From NCBI GenBank assembly GCA_041738285.1, contig JBGSQB010000170.1:1-10365 (forward strand): a stretch of 10,365 bases of DNA. Reading direction: 5' to 3'. The notes under the pieces were generated by a model. The model made no database searches. It was given only the letters and a program-made list of their open reading frames with translations, and was not told the DNA's origin. The position numbers were made by a program, and so were the translations under genes. The DNA is from SZUA-521 sp041738285 (GTDB taxonomy: Bacteria; Pseudomonadota; Gammaproteobacteria; Pseudomonadales; Azotimanducaceae). Shown here one piece after another: positions 1 through 7,146 of this stretch. Positions within the stretch are counted from its first letter, which is position 1. Every line of letters begins with the position of its first letter.

Positions 1-1
1 G

Positions 2-859
2 TCGACTACGTTCCGCGAACCCCGCGCGCCGCGCCGGCGCGACCGTGCCGGCGCAATGCGGGCAACTCACACCTTCGACATAGTCGGGTGAGGCGACGGC
101 GGCAGCATCCAGCGGCGATCTACACGCATGGCACTGCACGAATTCGCCCTGATCCAACGTCTCGGTCAACGCCACGCGCTGATCGAACACGAAGCACTCG
201 CCCTGGAAACGGTTATCGTCGCCCGCGGTGTCGAGATAGTTGAGCACCCCGCCTTCGAGCTGATACACCGACTCGAAACCCTGCGCCAGCAGATAGGCAC
301 TTGCCTTCTCGCAGCGTACCCCGCCCGTGCAGAACATCGCGATGCGACGATCGCGTCCGGCGTCGAGATGGCGTTCGACCCACTGGGGAAACTCCCGAAA
401 TGACCGCGTCCCCGGGTTCAGCGCACCGGGGAAGGATCCGACGCCAATTTCGTAATCGTTGCGAGTGTCGATCACGACGACGTCCTCGTCCTCCAGCAGC
501 GCATTCCAGTGCGCCGCATCGACGTGGACCCCGGTGCGCCGTGTCGGATCGATATTCGGCTGGCGCAACGCGACGATCTCGTCCTTCACCTTTACCTTCA
601 GACGATAGAACACAGGATTGTCCGCTTCCGCGGTAGAGAATCGAACAGGCAGGTCACGCAGGCGATCGTCCTCGCGCAACACCAAGCGCATCGACTCGAG
701 CGCGGCGCGCGATCCTGCGAGCGTGCCATTAATGCCTTCGTGCGCAACGAGCACCGTGCCGGTCAGACGCCGATCGGCGGCCGCGACGCGCAGCTCATCT
801 GCCAGCGCCTGCGGTGCAGCGATCGAAACGAACCGGTAGAACGTCATGACATGTGTCAT
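2..859 (-). CDS. trhO: tRNA uridine(34) hydroxylase TrhO, rhodanese family (3' end outside window)
   Basis: TrhO (formerly YceA) uses O2 to form 5-hydroxyuridine at the wobble position of certain tRNAs; this is known for the family. Here 286 residues are visible and no stop is reached before the left edge, so the gene is partial. An N-terminal acylphosphatase-like part (residues 1-100, with the HEGINGTL stretch) is followed by a rhodanese domain. The active-site loop CTGGVRCEK spans residues 177-185, with the family's two cysteines at 177 and 183. Two CxxC pairs (C243/C246 and C266/C269) follow and probably bind a metal. The chosen ATG lies in an ATGA overlap with the bolA stop, which suggests translational coupling; ATG at 847 (residue 5) is an alternative. 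It appears to lie in an operon behind bolA. Confidence 0.93.
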   Translation of the reverse strand, partial: MTHVMTFYRFVSIAAPQALADELRVAAADRRLTGTVLVAHEGINGTLAGSRAALESMRLVLREDDRLRDLPVRFSTAEADNPVFYRLKVKVKDEIVALRQPNIDPTRRTGVHVDAAHWNALLEDEDVVVIDTRNDYEIGVGSFPGALNPGTRSFREFPQWVERHLDAGRDRRIAMFCTGGVRCEKASAYLLAQGFESVYQLEGGVLNYLDTAGDDNRFQGECFVFDQRVALTETLDQGEFVQCHACRSPLDAAAVASPDYVEGVSCPHCAGTVAPARRAGFAERSR

Positions 860-1167
860 CGGCTGCCGCCGGCGCAATCAGGCGAAGTCGGCGCGGCGAG
901 CTGTCGCGCGCGCCACTCCGGCTGCGTGTAGGTGTGAATCGCCAGCGCGTGCACGCCGCCCGAGAGTTCGTCCGCCAATGCCTGATTGACCTGCCGATGC
1001 CGCGCGATCAGACGCGCGCCGTCGAATACGTCACTCACCAGCACCACTTTGAAGTGCGTCTCCGAGCCGGGCGGCACATGGTGATTCGAGCTTTCATTGA
1101 TCACTTCGAGATGCACGGGCGCGAAGCGCGTGCGCAGCTTATCTTCGATCGTTGCAGCAGTGCTCAT
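856..1167 (-). CDS. bolA: BolA family protein
   Basis: This 103-residue protein matches the BolA family. The core reads VPPGSETHFKVVLVS, then F-G-x-R-L-I-x-RHR-x-V, and ends in ELSGGVHALAIHTYT. The invariant histidine of the last strand is a known ligand for [2Fe-2S] clusters shared with monothiol glutaredoxins. BolA proteins act in cytoplasmic Fe-S and iron homeostasis and, in E. coli, in stress and cell-shape regulation. The length is typical of full-length BolA. ATG at 1167 is the first start in the frame, and I see no convincing Shine-Dalgarno before it. The stop codon is shared with the trhO start (ATGA), so the two are probably co-translated. A possible promoter lies just upstream at 1200-1230. 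No glutaredoxin gene is nearby. The family is secure; the exact BolA/IbaG subtype is less so. Confidence 0.93.
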   Translation of the reverse strand: MSTAATIEDKLRTRFAPVHLEVINESSNHHVPPGSETHFKVVLVSDVFDGARLIARHRQVNQALADELSGGVHALAIHTYTQPEWRARQLAAPTSPDCAGGSR

Positions 1168-1199
1168 GGCAGCGTCGCAGGATTAGTCCGAAGTGCGGG

Positions 1200-1230
1200 A
1201 TTTTAGCCAGTTTTGGCCGTCACCGCTCAA
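1200..1230 (-). promoter_or_regulatory. Possible sigma-70 promoter for bolA-trhO
   Basis: Read on the minus strand, a -35-like TTGAGC (1225-1230) and a -10-like TAAAAT (1200-1205, five of six consensus bases) are 19 bp apart. This would give a start near 1193 and a leader of about 26 nt before the bolA ATG at 1167. The long spacer and the location partly inside the end of the phosphatase gene make this only a candidate. Confidence 0.3.
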
Positions 1231-1951
1231 TCGCGACGACTGAGATGTTGTCGAGCCCGCCTGCCGCCAGCGCCGCTTCCAGCAAGTTCTGGACCGTTGA
1301 TTCGAGTGACTCGCTCTGGGCGCACAGATGCGCAATCTGGGCGTCGTCGAGCATGTCCGTCAATCCGTCGCTGCAGATCAGCGCCCGCTCTCCGGGGAGG
1401 AGATCGACGCTGTTGATGTCACACTCGATGTCGCTGCTGACTCCGAGTGCCCGGGTGACGATGTTCCGATTCGGTGCACGACGCGCCTGCTCGGCCGATA
1501 ACACGCCCGTGGAGACCAGTCGTTGCACGAGGCTGTGATCAGTCGTCATGCAGCTCAATACGCCGCCCCTGTCGTAGTGATAGGCGCGCGAATCGCCTAC
1601 ATGCGCAGTGAGCAACCGATCTTCCACGAATGCGGCCACTACGATGGTCGTGCCCATCCCCTTGTACGCAGCATGCCTGGACGCGAGGTCATGTACGGCT
1701 CGATTGGCACGATGAACCGCGGCCGCGAGTTCTGCCGCAGGGTCGGTAACGAGTTCGTCCGCGCGCGCGCGAACATGCTGCATCACCGCGGCGACCGCTT
1801 CCGCGCTGGCGACTTCTCCGGCATTGAGACCGCCCATGCCGTCGGCGAGCACAACCACCCCCATCGTGGCGTCGTGCTCGACGCAATCCTCATTGTTGCC
1901 GCGAACACGTCCCGTATGCGAAACGGCGGCGATGCGTAAATTGGCTGGCAT
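1220..1951 (-). CDS. PP2C-type Ser/Thr protein phosphatase
   Basis: This is a single-domain, metal-dependent (PPM/PP2C) protein phosphatase of 243 residues, the usual size of bacterial PrpC/Stp-type enzymes. The family motifs occur in order: RGNNED (17-22), the metal-binding DGMGG (37-41), GTT (100-102), GDSRAY (119-124), TDHSL, SDG (194-196, metal ligand D195) and the final DN (234-235). All expected acidic metal ligands are present, so it should be catalytically active. There is no signal peptide or membrane segment, so it should be cytosolic. ATG at 1951 lies 5 bp after the terC-family stop, and GGAGAA sits some 14 nt upstream, inside that gene's end, which suggests co-transcription. No partner kinase or FHA protein gene is in the window, so its substrates are unknown. 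Confidence 0.95.
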   Translation of the reverse strand: MPANLRIAAVSHTGRVRGNNEDCVEHDATMGVVVLADGMGGLNAGEVASAEAVAAVMQHVRARADELVTDPAAELAAAVHRANRAVHDLASRHAAYKGMGTTIVVAAFVEDRLLTAHVGDSRAYHYDRGGVLSCMTTDHSLVQRLVSTGVLSAEQARRAPNRNIVTRALGVSSDIECDINSVDLLPGERALICSDGLTDMLDDAQIAHLCAQSESLESTVQNLLEAALAAGGLDNISVVAIER

Positions 1952-1956
1952 CGTAT

Positions 1957-2730
1957 TTATCGTGCTTCTCCAATGAGGTCGGCAAGCTGGGCCTGACGCA
2001 GTTTGACTGGTGCAGGCGCGGTCGCCATGCGTCGACGCCGCATACGGATGTTGATCATCTCAACGGCAAACGAGAAGCTCATGGCGAAGTAGATATAACC
2101 CTTGGGCACGTGCACATCGAAACCCTCGGCGACCAACGTCACGCCGATCAACAAGAGGAACGACAGTGCCAGGATCTTGATCGTTGGGTGGTTCTCGACG
2201 AATCGCGCAATCGATCCGGCCGCAAGCATCATCACGAGCACAGAGATCACAATCGCGGCCACCATGACTTCGATGTGCTGGACGAGCCCAACCGCCGTGA
2301 TTACCGAGTCCAGCGAGAAGACCATGTCCACAATCGCAATTTGTGCGAGCACGCCCATGAAGCTCGGTGCGGCGCGGGTTCCATGATGCTCGCCGTCGCC
2401 CTCGAGGCTGTTATGGACTTCTACGGTGGCCTTGAAGAGCAGAAACGCGCCGCCTGAAATCAGGATCAGATCGCGTCCCGAGATGCCGTCGCCCAGAAGG
2501 ATGAACAGATCCGTGGTCAAGCCCATCACCCATGTCAACGAAAGGAGGAGCAGGATGCGCATGCCCATGGCGAGTCCGAGACCAACGAACCGTGCCTTGG
2601 CCCGCTGCTCGACCGGCAATCGATCGGTGAGCACCGATATGAAGATGATGTTGTCGATGCCCAGAACGATCTCCAGCAGCGTGAGCGTCGCGAACGCCAT
2701 CCACACTTCCGGGCTGGTCAGTAGCTCCAT
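1957..2730 (-). CDS. TerC family integral membrane protein (YgdQ-like)
   Basis: This is a 257-residue polytopic membrane protein of the TerC family. The two hallmark acidic motifs are present: LLEIVLGIDNIIF in the first helix (E20, D26, N27) and DMVFSLDSVITAVG in a central helix (D135, D141). The late stretch DVHVPKGYIYFAMSFSFAVE closely matches E. coli YgdQ as I remember it. About seven membrane helices are predicted by eye. Family members Alx and MntP-like/TerC proteins export Mn2+ or support metal loading of exported proteins; the substrate here is inferred only. I chose ATG at 2730 over an upstream ATG at 2781 because it has a good Shine-Dalgarno (CGAGGA, 5 nt before the ATG), it fits the family N terminus, and the extra 17 residues look non-membrane and unrelated. 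It leads the phosphatase gene. Confidence 0.93.
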   Translation of the reverse strand: MELLTSPEVWMAFATLTLLEIVLGIDNIIFISVLTDRLPVEQRAKARFVGLGLAMGMRILLLLSLTWVMGLTTDLFILLGDGISGRDLILISGGAFLLFKATVEVHNSLEGDGEHHGTRAAPSFMGVLAQIAIVDMVFSLDSVITAVGLVQHIEVMVAAIVISVLVMMLAAGSIARFVENHPTIKILALSFLLLIGVTLVAEGFDVHVPKGYIYFAMSFSFAVEMINIRMRRRRMATAPAPVKLRQAQLADLIGEAR

Positions 2731-2858
2731 GGTTTCCTCGAGATGGTGAGCAGGTGTCGAAGAGCGCGGCCATTCAACCACAGGCGCGACGGACGATGAA
2801 GAAGCACCCCCGCCCGAGTTACCATCTGGCGATCGCGTTCAACCCGGAGACGATTGCA

Positions 2859-3149
2859 ATGGGTTCCACATCCCGCACAGAGATCGAAGCGGCTGCATTT
2901 CGCCGACTGCTCGCTCACCTCGACAGCCGCAAAGACGTGCAGAACATCGATCTGATGAACCTGGCGGGCTTCTGTCGCAATTGTCTCGCCAAGTGGTTCA
3001 TGGCCGCAGCGCAGGAGCAAGGCGATCCGATCGACTATGAGGGCGCCCGGGAGATCGTCTACGGCATGCCGTACGAGCGCTGGAAAGAACAGTACCAGCA
3101 GGCGGCAAGCCCGGCGGCACAGGCACAGTTCAAACCATCGTCGCACTGA
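2859..3149 (+). CDS. DUF1244 family protein
   Basis: This 96-residue protein matches the uncharacterised DUF1244 family found in alpha- and gammaproteobacteria. The family core is clear: FRRLLAHLDSRKDVQNIDLM, then NLAGFCRNCLAKW with the CxxC pair C39/C42, and a closing YGMPYERWK. The fold known for the family is small and helical; function is unknown. I chose ATG at 2859 because GGAGA (2846-2850) lies 8 nt upstream and the family begins about there. The frame is open back to an ATG at 2754, but those 35 extra residues are arginine- and proline-rich and do not look like the family. The stop lies 2 bp before the TTG of the ABC ATPase, so the gene probably leads a four-gene operon. The cysteine pair could bind a metal or be redox-active, which is inference. 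Confidence 0.88.
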   Translation: MGSTSRTEIEAAAFRRLLAHLDSRKDVQNIDLMNLAGFCRNCLAKWFMAAAQEQGDPIDYEGAREIVYGMPYERWKEQYQQAASPAAQAQFKPSSH

Positions 3150-3151
3150 CT

Positions 3152-4060
3152 TTGGCGATACCCGCCGTCCGTCTCCAACAGGTTCGCAAGACGTTTGCGC
3201 ATGTCACAGCGGTCGACGGCCTCACCGTGACCGTACCGCAGGGCTGCATCTACGGCGTGCTGGGGCCCAATGGCGCAGGCAAGACCACCTCGATCCGAAT
3301 GATCGTCGGCATTCTGCGACCCGACGAGGGCCACCTCCATGTACTCGGCGAGCGCGAACCGAGCGCCATCAAACGCCGCCTCGGATACCTGCCCGAGGAG
3401 AAGGGGCTGTACAAGAAGATGCGCGTGCTCGAGCTCGTGACCTATTTCGGTCGGCTCAAGGGCATGTCGCGCAACGACGCGCGCGCATCCGGGCGCACGC
3501 TCCTGGCGAAGTTCGGCCTCGACCAATGGCAGGACCAGAAGTGCGAAAGTCTGTCGAAGGGCATGGGTCAGAAGGTACAGATCGTGGGCACGCTCATCCA
3601 CGGACCTGAACTCATCGTGCTCGACGAACCCTTCTCGGGACTCGATCCGGTGAACGTCGAACTCGTTCGACAGATCATTCTCGAGCAGAAGGCTGCCCAA
3701 CGCACAGTGATCCTCTCCACCCACGTCATGGAACAGGCCGAACAGATCTGCGACTCGATCGTACTGATCAATCGCGGACGCAAGCTCGTCGAAGGCACCA
3801 TTGCGGACGTGCGTCGTCAAACCGAACGCACGGTCATCCTCGACTACGACGGTGATGGCGCCGCGCTCACCGGACTTCCCGGCGTGCTGCGGGTCAACGA
3901 CGCCGGGCGCCATGCGGAACTGTCGCTCGCACCGGATGCCGACCCCCAACAGCTGCTGATGACGCTCGCCGGGCGGCTGACGATTCGTCGGTTCGATACG
4001 CGCGCCGCGAGCCTCCACGAAGTCTTCGTGCGATCGGTACGAGCCGACGATGCCACCTGA
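3152..4060 (+). CDS. ABC transporter ATP-binding protein, NatA-type
   Basis: This 302-residue protein is the cytoplasmic ATPase of a two-gene ABC-2 exporter. Walker A is GPNGAGKTT (38-46), the signature is LSKGMGQKVQ (134-143), Walker B is LIVLDEP (154-160) and the H-loop histidine is H191. The Q-loop position holds Glu (YLPEEKG, E82) instead of Gln, which I recall as common in this NatA-like subgroup. Residues after about 220 form the small C-terminal domain (DUF4162-like) typical of it. No ATG or GTG fits the start; TTG at 3152 gives a full-length N terminus and is 2 bp after the DUF1244 stop, so translation is probably coupled. I see no clear Shine-Dalgarno. The 3' end overlaps the permease by 11 bp. 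The substrate (Na+, drugs and peptides are known for relatives) cannot be read from the sequence. Confidence 0.95.
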   Translation: MAIPAVRLQQVRKTFAHVTAVDGLTVTVPQGCIYGVLGPNGAGKTTSIRMIVGILRPDEGHLHVLGEREPSAIKRRLGYLPEEKGLYKKMRVLELVTYFGRLKGMSRNDARASGRTLLAKFGLDQWQDQKCESLSKGMGQKVQIVGTLIHGPELIVLDEPFSGLDPVNVELVRQIILEQKAAQRTVILSTHVMEQAEQICDSIVLINRGRKLVEGTIADVRRQTERTVILDYDGDGAALTGLPGVLRVNDAGRHAELSLAPDADPQQLLMTLAGRLTIRRFDTRAASLHEVFVRSVRADDAT

Positions 4061-5567
4061 CCTTCGCAGCGCCGCACTAGTGGCTGGCCGGGAGTACATC
4101 GACAATGTGCGCACCCGAGGATTCTGGTTGAGCATCGCCCTGCTACCCTTGCTGTTTGCCGCCGCCGCGCTCATTCCGATAGCGCTGACCGCAGCTGAAG
4201 ACGCAGCGCGATACACGGTGGTGGATCACTCGGGTTGGGTCGCGGCTGCGGTGCACAAGCGAATCCTGGAAGCCGATATCGGCACGACCATCGACATCGT
4301 GCTCGAGGCCGATGCGGGGGTGCTTCCCGATCCGCTCGTTCAGCTGAAGGCATGGCTCGAAGCTGCTGGCGATCGGCAAGCGCTGGCGATGCAGTGGGCC
4401 GACCTCATCATCGACTCGGGCATCACCAATCGATCGCCCGAAGGCGAAGACCTTGCTGCGCGACTCACCCGCTGGTGGCTCGATGAGCGCGCGGCGTTTC
4501 CCGAGGTCGCCGACGCACTGTCGAGCGCACGCTTCGTATTGGTCGATGCATCGGGCGTCGATCGCGCCCAGCTCAATGCACAACTTTCCAACGAGCGACT
4601 GCTCGGCTATTTCGTCATCCCGGAAGATCCTGTGGCGAGTGGACGCGGTGCGACCTATGTCACGCGCAAACTCACCAACCCGGATCTGCGGCGCTGGTAT
4701 CAGGGCTGGGTCACAGAGGTTGTGCGCGACCGGCGCATTCGGGAAGAGAACATCGACGCGTCCGTCGCCGCGTGGATTCAGGAGCCGATCGACTTCATGT
4801 CGATTCACCTGGATGACCATGGCGCAGAGAGCGAAGCGGGTATCGACGATACGATCGCGCAATGGGCGCCCGTCGCATTCGTCTATTTGCTGTGGATATC
4901 GATCTTTGCGATCACGCAGATGCTGCTCACGAACACCGTCGAGGAGAAATCGAACAAACTCGTCGAGGTGCTGCTCTCGGCCATCGCGCCGATCGACCTG
5001 ATGGCTGGAAAGATTCTCGGGATCGCTGCCACGGGGTTGACCATCGTCACCACGTGGCTGGCTCTGCTGATTGCGCTGGTCATGGGCCTGCCGTGGCTGC
5101 TGGGTGTGCCACTGCCGTTCGACCTGTCGGCACTCGTGGACAACCCCGTGTACCTCACATCTTTCGTCGTCTATTTCGTACTGGGATACCTCTTCTACGC
5201 AGCCATACTGTGCGCACTCGGATCGCTCGCCAACAATCTCAAGGAAGCACAGAACCTGATGATGCCGGTGCAAATCTGCCTGATCGTGCCGTTGCTGGTG
5301 ATGGTACCGATCGGCCGCGACCCGAATGGCTGGCTCGCTATCGTGCTGTCGTGGCTGCCGCCGTTCACACCGTTCGTGATGATGAACCGGGCGGCGTTTC
5401 CGCCCGGTTTCATGACGTACCTGGGCACCACGGCGCTGATGGCGGCGTCGATCTTCCTTGCGCTGCGCGTGGCCGCGCGGGTGTTCGAGACCGGCATCCT
5501 GATGACGGGCAAACCGCCCCGCCTGAGTCAGCTCCTTCAACTGGTGAGGAAACAACGTCGTGTCTGA
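4050..5567 (+). CDS. ABC-2 type transporter permease, NatB-like
   Basis: This is the 505-residue membrane partner of the preceding ATPase. Residues 25-47 form the first helix. A large loop of about 225 residues (48-272), probably periplasmic, follows, and then about six more helices lie near 273-293, 325-350, 368-393, 404-422, 428-445 and 455-480. This matches the ABC2_membrane_3 / NatB layout. The cytoplasmic coupling segment EEKSNKLVEVLLS (298-310), followed by LMAGKILG (317-324), is a signature of this permease type. ATG at 4050 lies inside the end of the ATPase gene, and the 3' end overlaps the carbonic anhydrase family gene by 8 bp, so the three are co-translated. The pair most likely works as a homodimeric exporter; the substrate is unknown. 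Confidence 0.93.
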   Translation: MPPDLRSAALVAGREYIDNVRTRGFWLSIALLPLLFAAAALIPIALTAAEDAARYTVVDHSGWVAAAVHKRILEADIGTTIDIVLEADAGVLPDPLVQLKAWLEAAGDRQALAMQWADLIIDSGITNRSPEGEDLAARLTRWWLDERAAFPEVADALSSARFVLVDASGVDRAQLNAQLSNERLLGYFVIPEDPVASGRGATYVTRKLTNPDLRRWYQGWVTEVVRDRRIREENIDASVAAWIQEPIDFMSIHLDDHGAESEAGIDDTIAQWAPVAFVYLLWISIFAITQMLLTNTVEEKSNKLVEVLLSAIAPIDLMAGKILGIAATGLTIVTTWLALLIALVMGLPWLLGVPLPFDLSALVDNPVYLTSFVVYFVLGYLFYAAILCALGSLANNLKEAQNLMMPVQICLIVPLLVMVPIGRDPNGWLAIVLSWLPPFTPFVMMNRAAFPPGFMTYLGTTALMAASIFLALRVAARVFETGILMTGKPPRLSQLLQLVRKQRRV

Positions 5568-6114
5568 CACGAGTCCCGCATGGATCGCGCCGAGCGCGGA
5601 ACTCTACGGCGATGTGAGACTCGCACAGGGTAGCAGCGTGTGGCCAAAGGTCGTGATGCGCTCTGAAGCGACGTATATCGAAGTAGGCGAGTTCAGCAAC
5701 GTGCAGGATCACGTCATGGTGCACTTTGGCGCCGGCACACCGAGCGTCATCGGTGCCTACTGCTCGATCGCCCACCACGCGACCGTGCATGGTGCGCGGA
5801 TCGGGGACAACTGCCTGATCGGCATCAATGCAACTGTCATGGACGGCGCCGAGATCGGCGACAACAGCATCATCGCGGGGCACTGCATCGTCGTTGAGGG
5901 CACCCGTATCCCGGCCAACTCGATCGTTGCCGGCGTACCCGGCAAAGTCGTTGCCACGCGCGACAACACGATATCCAACAAGCTGAACGCTTGGAGCTAC
6001 TACCGCAACGCGCAGGCCTACGCGCGCGGCGAGTACCGCCTCTGGGCGAGCGACGCTCACAAGCAGGAAATGGCCGAAGTCACCGTGCGCTACACCCGAG
6101 AACACGGTGGTTGA
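5560..6114 (+). CDS. Gamma-class carbonic anhydrase family protein (left-handed beta-helix)
   Basis: This 184-residue protein has the hexapeptide-repeat pattern of a left-handed beta-helix (for example IGDNCLIGINATVMDGAEIG) across about residues 10-135 and a short C-terminal helix. The three zinc-ligand histidines of gamma carbonic anhydrases map to H55, H72 and H77, and the conserved Q49 and D50 are present, so a trimeric metal-binding enzyme is likely. Relatives include E. coli YrdA and CaiE/PaaY. The usual R-G-D around the catalytic arginine reads R34-S35-E36 here, a difference that may affect activity. The start is GTG at 5560, supported by GAGGA (5545-5549), and it overlaps the permease stop by 8 bp. 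CO2 hydration is plausible from the family but not proven; many YrdA-type proteins show little activity. Confidence 0.92.
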   Translation: MSDTSPAWIAPSAELYGDVRLAQGSSVWPKVVMRSEATYIEVGEFSNVQDHVMVHFGAGTPSVIGAYCSIAHHATVHGARIGDNCLIGINATVMDGAEIGDNSIIAGHCIVVEGTRIPANSIVAGVPGKVVATRDNTISNKLNAWSYYRNAQAYARGEYRLWASDAHKQEMAEVTVRYTREHGG

Positions 6115-6140
6115 AGAGACACCGCGTCCCTTTTCTCCTC
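6105..6140 (+). terminator. Weak terminator candidate after the carbonic anhydrase family gene
   Basis: A 5-bp stem (CGGTG at 6105-6109, CACCG at 6120-6124) with a 10-nt loop spans the stop codon. It is followed after 6 nt by a pyrimidine run that includes TTTT (6131-6134). The short stem and broken T-run make it weak. Confidence 0.25.
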
Positions 6141-6148
6141 GCCCATGC

Positions 6149-6178
6149 TTCAATCAGCCTGCGGATAGGGACTATCAT
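6149..6178 (+). promoter_or_regulatory. Possible promoter for the signal peptidase gene
   Basis: A -10-like TATCAT (6173-6178, five of six consensus bases) lies 18 bp after a poor -35-like TTCAAT (6149-6154). Transcription would start near 6185, almost at the ATG at 6187, so the message would be close to leaderless. This agrees with the lack of a clear Shine-Dalgarno. It is a candidate only. Confidence 0.3.
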
Positions 6179-6186
6179 CACCGCCG

Positions 6187-6921
6187 ATGAAGACAGACCC
6201 GCAAGCCATGAGTGAGACCAGCGCACCGGCCGCGCCCGGCAGAATGGCGAAGATCTGGCGCGATTGGCGCGGGTTCCTCGTATTCGTCGCCATCATGCTG
6301 GTGTTTCGATCGGCCATCGCCGATTGGAATCAGGTGCCGTCCGGCAGCATGAAGCCTTCGATTCTGATCGGCGATCGCATCGTGGTCGACAAGATTGCCT
6401 ACGATCTGCGGGTGCCCTTCACGCTGACGCGCATCGCCGTCTGGGGCGAACCGCTGCGCGGCGATGTCGTGACCTTCCCATCGCCGCTCGATGAACGATT
6501 GTTCGTGAAGCGGGTCATTGGTCTGCCGGGTGATGTCGTCGAGCTGCGGCACAATCAGTTGTTCGTCAATGGTGAGGCTGCGCGCTACATGCCGCTCGCA
6601 GCGGACGAGATCGCCGAACTGCCGGTGCCGGATGCCGAACGCTATACATTCTTCAGGGAATCCGTGGGCGACATGAACCATCTGGTGATGTTCAGCAATG
6701 CGCCCCGCTCGCGCAGTTACGGCACGTTCGCGCCGATCCGCGTGCCCGAGGGACACTTTCTCGTGCTCGGCGACAACCGCGATGACAGCGGCGACTTTCG
6801 CGCCATCGGCTGGGTTTCCCGTGATCGCATTCTCGGTCGCGCGATGGGCATCGCTTTCTCCCTCGATTACGACAACCACTGGGCACCGCGTCTGGATCGG
6901 TTCTTCGCCAGCCTGCCTTAG
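6187..6921 (+). CDS. lepB: Signal peptidase I
   Basis: This is type I signal peptidase (leader peptidase), which cleaves signal peptides from exported proteins at the periplasmic face of the inner membrane. It has 244 residues. One membrane helix (about 29-45) precedes the catalytic domain, in contrast to the two helices of E. coli LepB. The nucleophile is S54 in PSGSMKP, and the general-base lysine is K108 in KRVIGLPGD. The spacing of 54 is close to that in E. coli. Box E reads GDNRDDSGDFR (195-205); S201 matches the serine that orients the lysine, while F204 replaces the usual serine of DSR. Residues 135-190 form the longer extended-loop part seen in Gram-negative enzymes. ATG at 6187 was chosen, with ATG at 6208 (residue 8) as an alternative. 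It may be a second signal peptidase, since no lepA or rnc neighbours are seen. Confidence 0.95.
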   Translation: MKTDPQAMSETSAPAAPGRMAKIWRDWRGFLVFVAIMLVFRSAIADWNQVPSGSMKPSILIGDRIVVDKIAYDLRVPFTLTRIAVWGEPLRGDVVTFPSPLDERLFVKRVIGLPGDVVELRHNQLFVNGEAARYMPLAADEIAELPVPDAERYTFFRESVGDMNHLVMFSNAPRSRSYGTFAPIRVPEGHFLVLGDNRDDSGDFRAIGWVSRDRILGRAMGIAFSLDYDNHWAPRLDRFFASLP

Positions 6922-6923
6922 GC

Positions 6924-7145
6924 TTACTTGTGCCTGCGCAGCAGCCGCAACAGCGCCGCCATCACGAGCGCGAGCACGATGACGCAGGTCACCAGCAGCG
7001 CGCTCGCCAGCAGGTAATCGAGCAACACGCCGACATCGAGATCGAGTTCCCGCACCAGGAAGTAGACCGCCACGACCGCGAGCGCCGCACCGTACAGGAC
7101 CCGTCGTGCGACTTTGTCACGGGCAGTTCTGCGTCGCGATTTCAC
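6924..7145 (-). CDS. Small two-helix membrane protein, function unknown
   Basis: I do not recognise this 73-residue protein. A basic N terminus (KSRRRTARDKVARR) is followed by two hydrophobic helices (about 16-31 and 45-66) joined by an acidic hinge ELDLD, and it ends in the basic RLLRRHK. Positive-inside charges place both ends in the cytoplasm. I chose GTG at 7145, which lies 1 bp after the MFS stop (TAG-C-GTG) with a G-rich stretch about 8 nt upstream. The frame is open to an ATG at 7223, but that would overlap the MFS gene by some 77 bp and add an arginine-rich, non-membrane segment. Tight coupling suggests it works with or is regulated with the transporter. It converges with the signal peptidase gene with a 2-bp gap. 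Confidence 0.65.
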   Translation of the reverse strand: MKSRRRTARDKVARRVLYGAALAVVAVYFLVRELDLDVGVLLDYLLASALLVTCVIVLALVMAALLRLLRRHK

Positions 7146-7146
7146 G

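Noticed and set aside
846..859. Dyad ATGAC-N4-GTCAT over the trhO start
   Set aside because: It is made of the two ATG candidates and the shared stop codon; a 5-bp arm is too short to call a control site.
128..931. Plus-strand frames over the left edge
   Set aside because: They are shadows of trhO, which has the full rhodanese active-site loop on the minus strand.
1198..1220. GCCA-N4-TGGC hairpin after the phosphatase gene as a terminator
   Set aside because: The stem is only 4 bp and there is no T-run in the direction of transcription.
2754..2858. N-terminal extension of the DUF1244 frame to an upstream ATG
   Set aside because: There is no ribosome site at 2754, the extra residues are unlike the family, and a good GGAGA precedes the ATG at 2859.
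3059..4216. A 385-codon open frame on the minus strand opposite the ABC ATPase
   Set aside because: It is antisense to an ATPase with all motifs intact and has no protein-like features of its own.
4143..5570. A 475-codon open frame on the minus strand opposite the ABC permease
   Set aside because: The product is His/Arg/Gln-rich without a recognisable fold, while the plus-strand frame has permease helices and the EEKSNK motif.
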